From JBAYST01 sp034932745 (GTDB lineage Bacteria > Bacillota_I > Bacilli_A > RFN20 > CAG-826), in contig JAYFOJ010000002.1 in NCBI GenBank assembly GCA_034932745.1, forward strand, positions 186,001 through 250,000: DNA of 64,000 nucleotides, written 5' to 3'. This document shows, piece by piece, positions 16,595 through 24,991 of this stretch. Position 1 is the stretch's first letter; every line of letters begins with the position of its first letter. The position numbers and the translations under genes were made by a program. The notes under the pieces were generated by a model. The model had not been told where the DNA came from. It ran no database searches and saw nothing but the letters and a program-made list of their open reading frames with translations.

Positions 16595-17197
16595 TTATTT
16601 AAAATGGCTTATTTCCGCGAGCTTCTTGCATGCTCGTGAGTATATGTAGCGAATGTGTTTCAAATCAGAATTCCGATTGTTAGCGATTTCTTTATATGAT
16701 AATCCAAAAGACCGAGCCAAAAAGACATCTCTTTCTTCATCGGTTAAAATAGATGAGTCCGATTCTTTAATGTGCTCAATTACTTTCTCGGCCTCAAGTC
16801 TTATTGATACGCTTTCGTCGTCTCGACCAATGATTTCTTCCATTAAGGTTTCTGATTCAATGTCGATTTTTTGATTTAGCGAGACATTCCCTGGTTGATA
16901 ATGTTTTGCGTTCTCTTTGACCATTTTTACGATTTCGTGGAACGATATTTGTTTCCAGTAAGCTTTGAATTTTCCAATTTTGTCATTGAAATTGCGAAGC
17001 GCAGTAAAGTAATTGCAAGAGTAAATCGAATAAAAGTCATCGACCGTTAAGCCTGGTAGGTAATTGCTACGATAAAAATCTATCGCTAAAATCATCGAAA
17101 GACGATTGTAACGAAAATAAAGGGTTTCATACGCCTCTTTATTGCCGTTTCTTATCAAATGAACAAGATATTCATCTGATTGGTTTTTATTTTTCAT
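16595..17197 (-). CDS. SigH-like RNA polymerase sigma factor
   Basis: Sigma-70 family protein of about 200 residues. Region 2-like DEYLVHLIRNGNKEAYETLYFRY and a later GKFKAYWKQISFHEIVKMVKENAKH; region 4-like LTDEERDVFLARSFGLSYKEIANNRN then IRYIYSRACKKLAEI. The ATG at 17197 is preferred over a GTG at 17221 because AAAGGA lies 7 bases before it. Position after cysS and rlmB matches sigH of Bacillus subtilis, and SLNQKIDIESETLMEEIIG resembles the SigH linker. Which genes it reads here cannot be told; competence or stress roles are guesses. Confidence 0.75.
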   Translation of the reverse strand: MKNKNQSDEYLVHLIRNGNKEAYETLYFRYNRLSMILAIDFYRSNYLPGLTVDDFYSIYSCNYFTALRNFNDKIGKFKAYWKQISFHEIVKMVKENAKHYQPGNVSLNQKIDIESETLMEEIIGRDDESVSIRLEAEKVIEHIKESDSSILTDEERDVFLARSFGLSYKEIANNRNSDLKHIRYIYSRACKKLAEISHFK

Positions 17198-17217
17198 GTG
17201 AATTCCTTTCTGAGGAA

Positions 17218-17931
17218 TCACAGTTTTTTAATATGTATGTAGGAAAGTAATATTCCCGTTGCCACTGAAGCGTTTAAAGAGTTGACATGCCCGCTCATCG
17301 GAATTTTTACAACATAATCGGATCTTTTAATAAGTAGAGGGGAAATTCCCTCTCCTTCGCTTCCGATTATTAAACCGACAGGAAAGTCATACTTTAAATC
17401 TTGATAGTTAGTTTTAGCACTACCATCTGATGAGACTATCCAGAATCCTTCTTCCTTCAATTGATCCATCGCCTGAGAAAGGTTAGAAACCATTGCGACC
17501 TTGACATAATTAATCGCACCGGTGGATGTTTTAGCGACAGTTGAATTCAACATGACCTGACCATGTTTTTTAATAATTACGCCACATACTTGAAATGCAT
17601 CGCAAGATCTTAAAATGGCGCCAAAATTACCAGGATCATTAATCCCATCGAGAAGTAATATCACCGGTCGTTCTACCGTCTTACTAAAACGAATAATTTC
17701 ATCTATTGAAGAATACTCAAATCGTTCTATTTCTGCCACGATACCTTGATGATTGCCGCTTACCATTGCATCTAACTTTTGACTCGAAACAATGTGTACT
17801 AAAACTCCTTCTTTTTCCGCGATATCTAACAATGCCTTGTCGCTAAAAGAAGAGCTTACATATATGTTCTTTACCCTAGAATTGGTTAAAGACTCGCGAA
17901 CTGTGTTCCGTCCAAAGATTAACGATGCCAT
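17218..17931 (-). CDS. rlmB: 23S rRNA 2'-O-methyltransferase RlmB (SpoU family)
   Basis: SPOUT methyltransferase acting on 23S rRNA G2251 in E. coli. N-terminal substrate domain from MASLIFGRNTVRESL, then motif 1 ILLLDGINDPGNFGAILRSCDAF, motif 2 GLIIGSEGEGIS and motif 3 IPMSGHVNSLNASVATGILL. 237 residues. Ends in TGA, showing standard stop use. Downstream of cysS as in Firmicutes, but with mgtC in place of mrnC and no yacP between it and the sigma gene. Confidence 0.94.
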   Translation of the reverse strand: MASLIFGRNTVRESLTNSRVKNIYVSSSFSDKALLDIAEKEGVLVHIVSSQKLDAMVSGNHQGIVAEIERFEYSSIDEIIRFSKTVERPVILLLDGINDPGNFGAILRSCDAFQVCGVIIKKHGQVMLNSTVAKTSTGAINYVKVAMVSNLSQAMDQLKEEGFWIVSSDGSAKTNYQDLKYDFPVGLIIGSEGEGISPLLIKRSDYVVKIPMSGHVNSLNASVATGILLSYIHIKKL

Positions 17932-17953
17932 AATTTTATCTTTTTTTCAAATA

Positions 17954-18733
17954 CTAATGATGGTTGAGAACTTGAATATCAATAGCCTCGATTGACTTTT
18001 TAAGGTCAGAAATGAAGGCTTGTTGATCAAGTGTCTCGCCATTAGAAGAACTTAACCTAAAGGTTACTTGTATTTTTTCTGCTCCACCGTCGTTAATTAT
18101 TTGTGTGACGATGTCGCCAATATTTGCATCATGTTTTTTTGCACATCCGAGTAAATCTGTCATAACTGGCTTGTCAGCATCCGCTAAAACGATAACCACT
18201 GGATGATTTTTTGTAAGTCTTTGTTCGACTTTTCTAAACGAAATTAAAACGACCATAACAACAATTGTTCCAATAGCGGCTATAATAAAATTCATACTTC
18301 CACATGCTAGGCCGATAGCCATTGCTAACCAAATCGTCGAAGCTGTTGTAAGTCCTTTGATACCACCATTATTGTGGATAATTGCACCAGCTCCTAAAAA
18401 GCCAATACCGGCTACGACTTGAGCCGCTAAACGAGCTGGATCACGTGACCAGCCAGCTGGAATTTCTGGGAATCCGTAAATCGAAATAATCATGACAATC
18501 GCCGAACCAATAGCGACTAAAAGGTGCGTTCTAAGTCCAGCAGAGCGTCCTCTCATTTCTCTTTCCATACCAATTGCAGCGGACAATATAACAGTAAGAA
18601 TTAAGGCTATGAATACCAAAATTAAATTTCCGATTGGAAATCCATCGATTGTCCAAGCGTTAAGTTTTTCGGCAATCCATTGGTCTGCCGTTATAAAGTT
18701 TCCTGCGGTTACAAATAGTGTCGTTCCTAACAT
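17954..18733 (-). CDS. MgtC/SapB family membrane protein
   Basis: Inner-membrane protein of about 259 residues: four or five N-terminal hydrophobic segments with the family motifs AAIGMEREMRGRSAGLRTHLLV and QVVAGIGFLGAGAIIHNNGGIKGLTTASTIW, then a cytosolic C-terminal ACT-like domain. Family members affect magnesium homeostasis and acid or phosphate stress; the exact role here is unknown. AAGGAG precedes the start. Sits between cysS and rlmB in the same operon. Confidence 0.9.
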   Translation of the reverse strand: MLGTTLFVTAGNFITADQWIAEKLNAWTIDGFPIGNLILVFIALILTVILSAAIGMEREMRGRSAGLRTHLLVAIGSAIVMIISIYGFPEIPAGWSRDPARLAAQVVAGIGFLGAGAIIHNNGGIKGLTTASTIWLAMAIGLACGSMNFIIAAIGTIVVMVVLISFRKVEQRLTKNHPVVIVLADADKPVMTDLLGCAKKHDANIGDIVTQIINDGGAEKIQVTFRLSSSNGETLDQQAFISDLKKSIEAIDIQVLNHH

Positions 18734-18750
18734 AAGAGCACTCCTTTAAT

Positions 18751-20094
18751 CTAAATAATCTTCTTTTCTATTAATTCCGCTCTAAGTTTGTCGCTTAGAG
18801 AAAAATCCTTTTTTGCTTTCGCGGCTAAATATTCTTCGTAGAGCTTCTTATCAGCAGTATTAAGTCTAACATATTTAATATCAATTCCAAGAATTGAAAG
18901 CATATCACTCATCGTTGAAAATAGTTGTTCGATTAAATCAAAATCGATTTCTCTTTGTCTTAATGACTGATTAGCCCTTTTGGTTACTTCGTAAAGTTCT
19001 GCTAAAGCGTTAGAAGTATTTAAGTCATCTGCTAGTGAATCTAGGAATTTCTCCATTCCTGAAGCGTGACCAATAGTTGGAATCTTTTTTTCATTTATCT
19101 GAAGAACTAAAGCCATCTGACGATAGACGTTTTCAATCTTTTGAACTTCGTTTTTACTCGATTCTATCGTTTCATTTGTAAAATTGACTGGGGCACGATA
19201 ATGGGTTGAAAGGATAACCATTCTCACCACATTACCGCCAAATTGTTCAATCAAATCTTTGGCGTAGATGACATTGCCTAAAGATTTGGACATTTTCTCG
19301 TTATTAATGTTAATAAAATTGTTGTGAAGCCAGTAATTTGCAATTTTGTTGTTATGTCTAGCCTCTGCTTGCGCGATTTCATTTTCGTGGTGTGGGAATT
19401 TTAAATCATATCCACCGCCATGAATATCGATAAGACCATCAGGTGGAAAAATAGTATCGATCATCACGCAACATTCAGTGTGCCATCCTGGTCTTCCTTT
19501 GCCCCATGGTGAGTCCCAACTAATACCTTCACTAGTTTTTTTCCAAAGCGCAAAATCTAACGGGGATTCTTTTTCATCATTAGTCTCAACTCGAGCTCCT
19601 GTAATTAAATCGTCGATATTGATTCCACTTAAGGAACCGTAATCTTTTATCTTTGAAACGCGAAAATAAACATTTCCGTTCTTTTCATAAGCAGCACCCT
19701 TTTTTATTAAAACATCAATATACGAAATGATTTGTGACATATATTCCGTCACTTTTGGTGTGACATTAGGGTCTTTACATCCGATGCAATGAATATCGTT
19801 TTTGAATTCACCGATAAAATACTCAGTTACTTCTTTTTCGCTTTTCTTTTCTTGTAATGCCTTATTAATGATTTTATCGTCTACATCGGTAAAATTAGAA
19901 ACATACGTTACTTTATAACCGACATATTCTAAAAATCTCCTCAATGTGTCGAAAACCACCACTGGTCGCATGTTGCCGATATGTGGATAGTTATAAACCG
20001 TTGGTCCGCAGACATACATCGATACTTGATTTGGTTTTATCGTTTTAAAGTCTTCAACTTTTTTACTTAAAGAGTTATAAAATCTAATATTCAT
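18751..20094 (-). CDS. cysS: Cysteinyl-tRNA synthetase
   Basis: Class I aminoacyl-tRNA synthetase. CGPTVYNYPHIGNMRPVVVFD carries the HIGH-type motif, KMSKSLGN the KMSKS motif, and zinc ligands are seen in CGPTVY, GRPGWHTECCVM and HHENEIAQAEA. 447 residues, slightly short of the usual 460-470. First gene of a cysS-mgtC-rlmB-sigma(-ecf-truA) transcription unit. Confidence 0.97.
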   Translation of the reverse strand: MNIRFYNSLSKKVEDFKTIKPNQVSMYVCGPTVYNYPHIGNMRPVVVFDTLRRFLEYVGYKVTYVSNFTDVDDKIINKALQEKKSEKEVTEYFIGEFKNDIHCIGCKDPNVTPKVTEYMSQIISYIDVLIKKGAAYEKNGNVYFRVSKIKDYGSLSGINIDDLITGARVETNDEKESPLDFALWKKTSEGISWDSPWGKGRPGWHTECCVMIDTIFPPDGLIDIHGGGYDLKFPHHENEIAQAEARHNNKIANYWLHNNFININNEKMSKSLGNVIYAKDLIEQFGGNVVRMVILSTHYRAPVNFTNETIESSKNEVQKIENVYRQMALVLQINEKKIPTIGHASGMEKFLDSLADDLNTSNALAELYEVTKRANQSLRQREIDFDLIEQLFSTMSDMLSILGIDIKYVRLNTADKKLYEEYLAAKAKKDFSLSDKLRAELIEKKII

Positions 20095-20112
20095 TTTTCT
20101 TTCCTATGGAAG

Positions 20113-20121
20113 AGTATAGCA
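20113..20121 (-). promoter_or_regulatory. Extended -10 promoter of cysS
   Basis: Minus strand TGCTATACT, an extended -10, 18 bases before the cysS start; the -35 is weak. Confidence 0.5.
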
Positions 20122-20150
20122 AAAAAACACTTTTTTATAAATGTATAAAG

Positions 20151-20180
20151 CAAAAGAAAAGAGGCATTTCGGCCTCTTTT
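20151..20180 (-). terminator. Terminator of the hydCBA operon
   Basis: AAAAGAGGC and GCCTCTTTT around a 6-base loop, followed on the minus strand by TTTTCTTTT, 14 bases after the hydA stop. Confidence 0.85.
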
Positions 20181-20194
20181 AGAATTTAAAGCAA

Positions 20195-21973
20195 TTATTT
20201 CTTCTCTGGGTAACGTTCGCGGTGAGCGTTGTAATGAGTGTGCAATAATTCTTCGCTCTTTTCTCCGCATGGTTTTCCAAGGAAATCTTTATATAACTTA
20301 ATGATATCTGGATTGTTGTGCGATTGTCTCACAACGCGCTTTTCATCTTCTTTATAAAGCACTGACGCTCTTTTTTGACGATATGTCTCAAGAATGTTAT
20401 CAGCTTCATTTGGAAGGAACATTGGTTTGACATAAGGTTGTCCACCGCCATTGATACATCCACCTGGGCATCCCATGATTTCGATAAAGGCATATGGAGA
20501 TTCACCTTTTCTAATTTGATCGAGAAGAATCTTAGCGTTTTTCATACCGCTAGCAACAGCGACTTTAACGATACTGCCGTTGATATTGATGTCAGCGTGT
20601 CTAACACCTTCTAATCCTCTTACGCTTTCAAACTGAATTAAATCGTGTTCTTTGCCAGTTAACTCTTTATAAGCAGTTCTTAAGGCTGCTTCCATAACGC
20701 CACCAGTAACACCGAAAATAACGCCTGCGCCAGAATAATCTCCTAAGAGGTCTTGGTCGAATTCTTCTTCAGGAAGTCTTTGCCAATTAATACCTGCTCT
20801 TTTAATCATTCTTGCTAATTCTCTAGTCGTCAAAACAGCATCGACATCAGATAAACCATCGACAGCGTTTTCGCCATCTCTAGTTTTTTCGTATTTCTTT
20901 GCAGTACAAGGCATGACGCTTACTACATAAATATCTTTTGGATCGATACCGCTTCTTTGAGCGTAGTAACTCTTTGTAATAGCGCCTTGCATTTGATGTG
21001 GAGATTTGCACGTTGAAATGTTTGGAATTAAATCTGAATAGAAGTATTCCATATAATTAATCCATCCTGGTGAACAAGATGTAATTTGTGGTAAAACTCC
21101 CTTGTTATTTATTCTTTTTAAAAGCTCGTGAGCTTCTTCTATAATCGTTAAGTCAGCGCCGAAGTTAACATCGAAAACGCGGTAGAAACCGAGTCTATGT
21201 AAAGCAGCAACCATTTTACCAGTACCAGGAGTGCCAATCTTCTCACCAAACTCTTCAGCGATGGCTGCTCTAACTGCTGGAGCGGTTTGAACGATAACTT
21301 TTTTACCTTCTCTCATTGCCTTATCGACATTAGCAATTTCGCTATGTTCCATTAAAGCGCCGGTTGGACAAACGAGGACGCATTGTCCACATTGAAGGCA
21401 TGGTGAATTAGCAAATGAACGGTTCTCGGCAGGAGAAACAAAAGTTTTAAATCCACGTTTCTCAAATCCTAAAATACCGATTCCTTGTAATTCTTTGCAA
21501 GTTTCAACACAACGTCCACATAAAATACATTTTCCAGTATTTCTAATAATTCCAGGCGCAACTTCATCTAATGTTGTTGGCGTCATCGAGCCCATATACA
21601 TTCCGTCTCTTGCTCCAACGATTTTGCTTACTTCTAATAATTCACAATGACCATTTTTATCGCACTGTAAGCAATTCTTTTGGTGATTGCTTAGCATTAA
21701 TTCAACACTGGTTCGACGTGCTTCTGTAGCTTTAGTGGATGAAATAGTGATTTCCATTCCTTCGTTTACTGGATAAGCACAAGAAGCAACTAATCCACGA
21801 GCACCTTTTACTTCGACTAGACAAACGCGACAACTAGCTAAAGAGCAACGTCCGTCCATGAATGAACATAAAGATGGGATATTGTAACCGCATTTTTTAG
21901 CGGCTTGGAGAATCGTTAAGCCTTCCTCGACTTGGTATGGTTTTCCTTCAATTTTAATATTTACTAGTGACAT
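20195..21973 (-). CDS. hydA: [FeFe] hydrogenase catalytic subunit HydA (trimeric, NADH-linked type)
   Basis: Makes or uses H2, linked through HydB/HydC to NAD(H) and probably ferredoxin. Domains: [2Fe-2S] (Cys 36, 48, 51, 65), His-Cys3 [4Fe-4S] (His97, Cys101, 104, 110), two [4Fe-4S] sites (149-159 and 192-202), then the H-cluster domain with L1 TSCSPGW (298-304), L2 MPCTAKKYE (354-362), L3 EIMGCPGGCINGGGQP (498-513) and a C-terminal small-subunit-like region from about 560. 592 residues, normal. L1 has Cys-Ser where the classic enzyme has Cys-Cys. Maturases HydE, HydF and HydG are not in the window. AGGAG is 9 bases before the ATG. Confidence 0.95.
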   Translation of the reverse strand: MSLVNIKIEGKPYQVEEGLTILQAAKKCGYNIPSLCSFMDGRCSLASCRVCLVEVKGARGLVASCAYPVNEGMEITISSTKATEARRTSVELMLSNHQKNCLQCDKNGHCELLEVSKIVGARDGMYMGSMTPTTLDEVAPGIIRNTGKCILCGRCVETCKELQGIGILGFEKRGFKTFVSPAENRSFANSPCLQCGQCVLVCPTGALMEHSEIANVDKAMREGKKVIVQTAPAVRAAIAEEFGEKIGTPGTGKMVAALHRLGFYRVFDVNFGADLTIIEEAHELLKRINNKGVLPQITSCSPGWINYMEYFYSDLIPNISTCKSPHQMQGAITKSYYAQRSGIDPKDIYVVSVMPCTAKKYEKTRDGENAVDGLSDVDAVLTTRELARMIKRAGINWQRLPEEEFDQDLLGDYSGAGVIFGVTGGVMEAALRTAYKELTGKEHDLIQFESVRGLEGVRHADININGSIVKVAVASGMKNAKILLDQIRKGESPYAFIEIMGCPGGCINGGGQPYVKPMFLPNEADNILETYRQKRASVLYKEDEKRVVRQSHNNPDIIKLYKDFLGKPCGEKSEELLHTHYNAHRERYPEKK

Positions 21974-21985
21974 ACTTTTTTTCTC

Positions 21986-23860
21986 CTATTTCTTATCGAT
22001 AGCGCCAAAATGACAACTAGTGAAGCATAAGCCACACTTAATACATTTGGCTGGATCGATGACAAAGACAGTCTTTCCGACTTCACCGGTGATTGCATTT
22101 ACTGGGCAGTTTCTAGCACACAATGAACACTTTTTGCACTTTTCTGGATTGATAACATATGTAAGCATTGACTTACAAACATGTGAAGGACACTTGTGAT
22201 CGATAACATGTGCTTGGTATTCATCTTTAAACGCGGTCATAGTAGAAAGAATTGGATTTGCGGCAGTTTGGCCAAGAGCACATAACGAGTTATTGCGCGT
22301 CGCTACAGCAAGATTTTGAAGTTCATCTAAATCTTTTGGCGTACCTTTTCCTTCGGTTATTTTTGTAAGAATTTCGAGCATGCGCTTTGTGCCAATGCGG
22401 CATGGAGTGCACTTACCACAAGATTCGTCACAAATGAATTCCATATAGAATTTTGCAACGTCGACCATGCAGTTGTCTTCATCCATTACGATAGCACCGC
22501 CCGAACCCATCATTGAACCACGAGCGATTAATGAATCGTAATCGATTGGGACATCGAGATCTTTTTCGGTTAAGCATCCACCAGAAGGACCTCCGGTTTG
22601 AATTGCTTTGAATTTTTTATTATTAGGAATTCCACCACCGATATCATAAATTAGTTCGCGTAGTGTTGTTCCCATTGGAACTTCGACTAGACCGACATTA
22701 TTAACCTTTCCACCAAGAGCAAATACTTTTGTGCCCTTACTCTTTTCAGTACCGATTTTAGCAAAAGCTGCACCACCGACACGAAGAATGTATGGAACAT
22801 CAGCAAGCGTCTCAACGTTGTTGATAATTGTTGGTTTGCCCCATAAGCCTTTCACAGCTGGGAATGGTGGTCTTGGTCTTGGCATTCCACGTTTTCCTTC
22901 AATTGAATTTAGTAATGCGGTTTCTTCGCCACAAACGAAAGCGCCTGCGCCTAAGCGAATATGGCATCTAAATGAGAATCCACTTCCTAAAATATTGTCT
23001 CCAAGAAGACCAACTGCTTCCATTTCCGCAATTGCAATCTTTAATCTTTCGACAGCGATTGGATATTCGGCACGGACGTAGAAATAGCCATTTTTAGCTC
23101 CAATTGCGTATCCAGCAATCATCATTCCTTCGATAACGCCAACTGGGTTACCTTCGAGAATTGAACGATCCATGAATGCACCTGGATCTCCTTCGTCACC
23201 GTTACAAATAACGTATTTCTCGTCATTTTTTTGATCGTATGCAAATTGCCATTTACGGCCGGTTGGAAAGCCAGCGCCTCCGCGACCTCTTAAACCAGAA
23301 GCAAGGACTTCGTTAATCACTTCTTGTTGTGACATATGAAGAGCCTTAATAAGCGCCTTAAATGCATCGTAGCCTATTGCTTCATCAAGAATTTCAGGGT
23401 TAATCAATGAACAACCATGAAGTGCAATTCTTAACTGCTTTTTATAGAAATTAATATCGTCTTGTTTTTCAACTTTTTGACGAGTTGCTGGTTCTTCGTA
23501 TAAAAGATCAACGATTACTTTACCGCCGATAATATCTTCGTCGATTATTCTTGCGCAATCTTTAACTTTTACTGTTCGATATAGACGATCTTCGGGATAG
23601 ATTTTAACAAATGGTCCTTGAGAGCAAAAACCAAAGCATCCGACTTTATTAACGGTCACTTTGTCTTCTAGTCCCTTTTCTTTAATTAATGTTTCTAGTG
23701 TCGAAATAATAACAGCAGAGTCTGATGAAATACATCCAGTACCGCCGCAGACGACGATATGTCTCTTGCCGTCTTTACCACTAAATTTTTGTTTTAAACA
23801 CGATTCACAAGATTCGATTTTATTTTTCAACTGTAATTCAGTTTTGATTTTTTCAGCCAT
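21986..23860 (-). CDS. hydB: NADH-linked hydrogenase flavoprotein subunit HydB (NuoF-like)
   Basis: Electron-entry subunit binding FMN, NAD(H) and FeS clusters. An N-terminal thioredoxin-like [2Fe-2S] part (CGGTGC, later CFGFCSQGP), the NuoF core with GRGGAGFPTGRKW (FMN) and GDEGDPGAFMDRSILEG (NAD), the CGKCTPCRIGT cluster site, and a C-terminal 2x[4Fe-4S] ferredoxin (CKKCSLCARNCP and CIKCGLCFTSC). The start at 23860 is chosen from an AAGGAG 10 bases upstream, giving 624 residues, the usual HydB size. It begins 1 base after hydC. Confidence 0.95.
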   Translation of the reverse strand: MAEKIKTELQLKNKIESCESCLKQKFSGKDGKRHIVVCGGTGCISSDSAVIISTLETLIKEKGLEDKVTVNKVGCFGFCSQGPFVKIYPEDRLYRTVKVKDCARIIDEDIIGGKVIVDLLYEEPATRQKVEKQDDINFYKKQLRIALHGCSLINPEILDEAIGYDAFKALIKALHMSQQEVINEVLASGLRGRGGAGFPTGRKWQFAYDQKNDEKYVICNGDEGDPGAFMDRSILEGNPVGVIEGMMIAGYAIGAKNGYFYVRAEYPIAVERLKIAIAEMEAVGLLGDNILGSGFSFRCHIRLGAGAFVCGEETALLNSIEGKRGMPRPRPPFPAVKGLWGKPTIINNVETLADVPYILRVGGAAFAKIGTEKSKGTKVFALGGKVNNVGLVEVPMGTTLRELIYDIGGGIPNNKKFKAIQTGGPSGGCLTEKDLDVPIDYDSLIARGSMMGSGGAIVMDEDNCMVDVAKFYMEFICDESCGKCTPCRIGTKRMLEILTKITEGKGTPKDLDELQNLAVATRNNSLCALGQTAANPILSTMTAFKDEYQAHVIDHKCPSHVCKSMLTYVINPEKCKKCSLCARNCPVNAITGEVGKTVFVIDPAKCIKCGLCFTSCHFGAIDKK

Positions 23861-23861
23861 C

Positions 23862-24353
23862 TTATAAAGTCTCCTTAGCTTTTGCTTTATATTCATTAAC
23901 GATTGGGAGCACTTTAGCAACGTCCATCTTTGGATAGACTTTTCCATTTATCGTGATTGCAGGGGCAATTCCACAAGCGCCGATGCAACGTAATGCATCT
24001 AGGGTGAATAATCCATCCGCAGTAGTTTCACCTGGTTTAATCTTTAATAAGTCACTAAATTTGTCCATGACTTGTTGCGAGCCTTTGACATAGCAAGCTG
24101 TGCCTAGGCAAACACCAATTACGAATCTTCCTTTTGGTGTTAACGAGAAAAATGAATAGAAAGTTACCACTCCATAAATCTCAGCAACTGGGATTCCGGT
24201 TAATTCGGAAACCAATTCCTGAACTTCAAGAGGAATATAACCATATTCACTTTGAATAGTTTCTAGAATCATCATCAATGGAGTTGGTTCGTTTTTATAG
24301 CGTTCAACAATCTCGACGATTTGCTTTCTTGCGTGTTCTTGTAATTTTGCCAT
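23862..24353 (-). CDS. hydC: NADH-linked hydrogenase subunit HydC (NuoE-like)
   Basis: Thioredoxin-like [2Fe-2S] subunit, 163 residues, with the four Cys ligands in CLGTACYVKG and CIGACGIAP, and the NuoE N-terminus PLMMILETIQSEYGYIP. First gene of hydC-hydB-hydA; GGAGG lies 6 bases before the ATG. Together the three encode a cytosolic trimeric hydrogenase; electron bifurcation is known for relatives and is inferred here. Confidence 0.94.
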   Translation of the reverse strand: MAKLQEHARKQIVEIVERYKNEPTPLMMILETIQSEYGYIPLEVQELVSELTGIPVAEIYGVVTFYSFFSLTPKGRFVIGVCLGTACYVKGSQQVMDKFSDLLKIKPGETTADGLFTLDALRCIGACGIAPAITINGKVYPKMDVAKVLPIVNEYKAKAKETL

Positions 24354-24367
24354 ACATGCCTCCGCTT

Positions 24368-24384
24368 TTATTACTAGGTAATAA
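24368..24384. promoter_or_regulatory. 17-bp palindrome in the hydCBA leader (candidate operator)
   Basis: TTATTAC-TAG-GTAATAA, a perfect 7-3-7 palindrome between the -10 element and the hydC ribosome site. It does not match the Rex consensus TTGTGA-N6-TCACAA. Confidence 0.5.
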
Positions 24385-24395
24385 TCACATGTTAT

Positions 24396-24424
24396 ATTAT
24401 AGATAAGTAAAATTGATCGGGCAA
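24396..24424 (-). promoter_or_regulatory. Promoter of hydCBA
   Basis: Minus strand TTGCCC (24419-24424), 17-base spacer, perfect TATAAT (24396-24401), 43 bases before the hydC start. Confidence 0.65.
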
Positions 24425-24516
24425 TTAAATTAGAAACTTTTATAAATTCTACGAATTTCTAATTTTAATAAAAGATATGCAATTGCTAAAAATCTCTGCA
24501 AAAGACCATTTATTTG

Positions 24517-24552
24517 CAAAATAAAAGTCTCCCTTAGCGAGAGACTTTATTT
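24517..24552 (-). terminator. Terminator of the ribosomal protein operon
   Basis: AAAGTCTC and GAGACTTT form an 8-bp hairpin with a 9-base loop and T-rich flanks, just past the rplQ stop. Confidence 0.8.
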
Positions 24553-24571
24553 TTGATAAATCGAATTTAAC

Positions 24572-24979
24572 TTACTTAACCCAAGCAACAATTACCTTTT
24601 CAGCATTGTCGCCTTTGCGGCTTTCAGTTCTTAATTGGACAGTATATCCACCATTTCTAGTGGCGAAACGTGGGCCAATTTCGTTAAATAATTTTTCAAG
24701 TGCTGTGACTGTCTTTTCTTCATTAGCGAAGATGTTGCGGACAGTTTTGGCCGCTAAACGTCTAGCGGATAATTTGTCTTCTTTCTTCGTAAGAGTAATA
24801 AGAGAGTCGGCAAGAGGGACAAGATCTTTAACGACGCCACTGGTCACGGTCACGTGTTCGTGAACGATTAATTCAGAGACGACATTGCGGAGCATGTTCT
24901 CGTATTTGCTTTTGGTATAAGCAGCTTTGAAGCGGACACCGGCTTTGCCGTGTACGTTCTTTCTTCCTTGTGCTGGCAT
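24572..24979 (-). CDS. rplQ: 50S ribosomal protein bL17
   Basis: 135 residues. Conserved blocks RKNVHGKAGVRF, MLRNVVSELIVHEHV, TTLTKKEDKLSARRLA-like and RNGGYTVQLRTESRKGDNAEKVIVAWVK. Last gene of the S10-spc-alpha operon. In most Firmicutes ecfA1-ecfA2-ecfT-truA follow rplQ; here a terminator and the hydrogenase genes follow instead. Confidence 0.96.
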   Translation of the reverse strand: MPAQGRKNVHGKAGVRFKAAYTKSKYENMLRNVVSELIVHEHVTVTSGVVKDLVPLADSLITLTKKEDKLSARRLAAKTVRNIFANEEKTVTALEKLFNEIGPRFATRNGGYTVQLRTESRKGDNAEKVIVAWVK

Positions 24980-24991
24980 TTTTTATTCTCC

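Noticed and set aside
22731..23081. 116-codon plus-strand frame within hydB
   Set aside because: Opposite to conserved FMN- and NAD-binding motifs of HydB; shadow frame.
24354..24424. Rex-type operator at the hydrogenase promoter
   Set aside because: The region has TGTGAT but no matching TCACAA half-site at the right distance.
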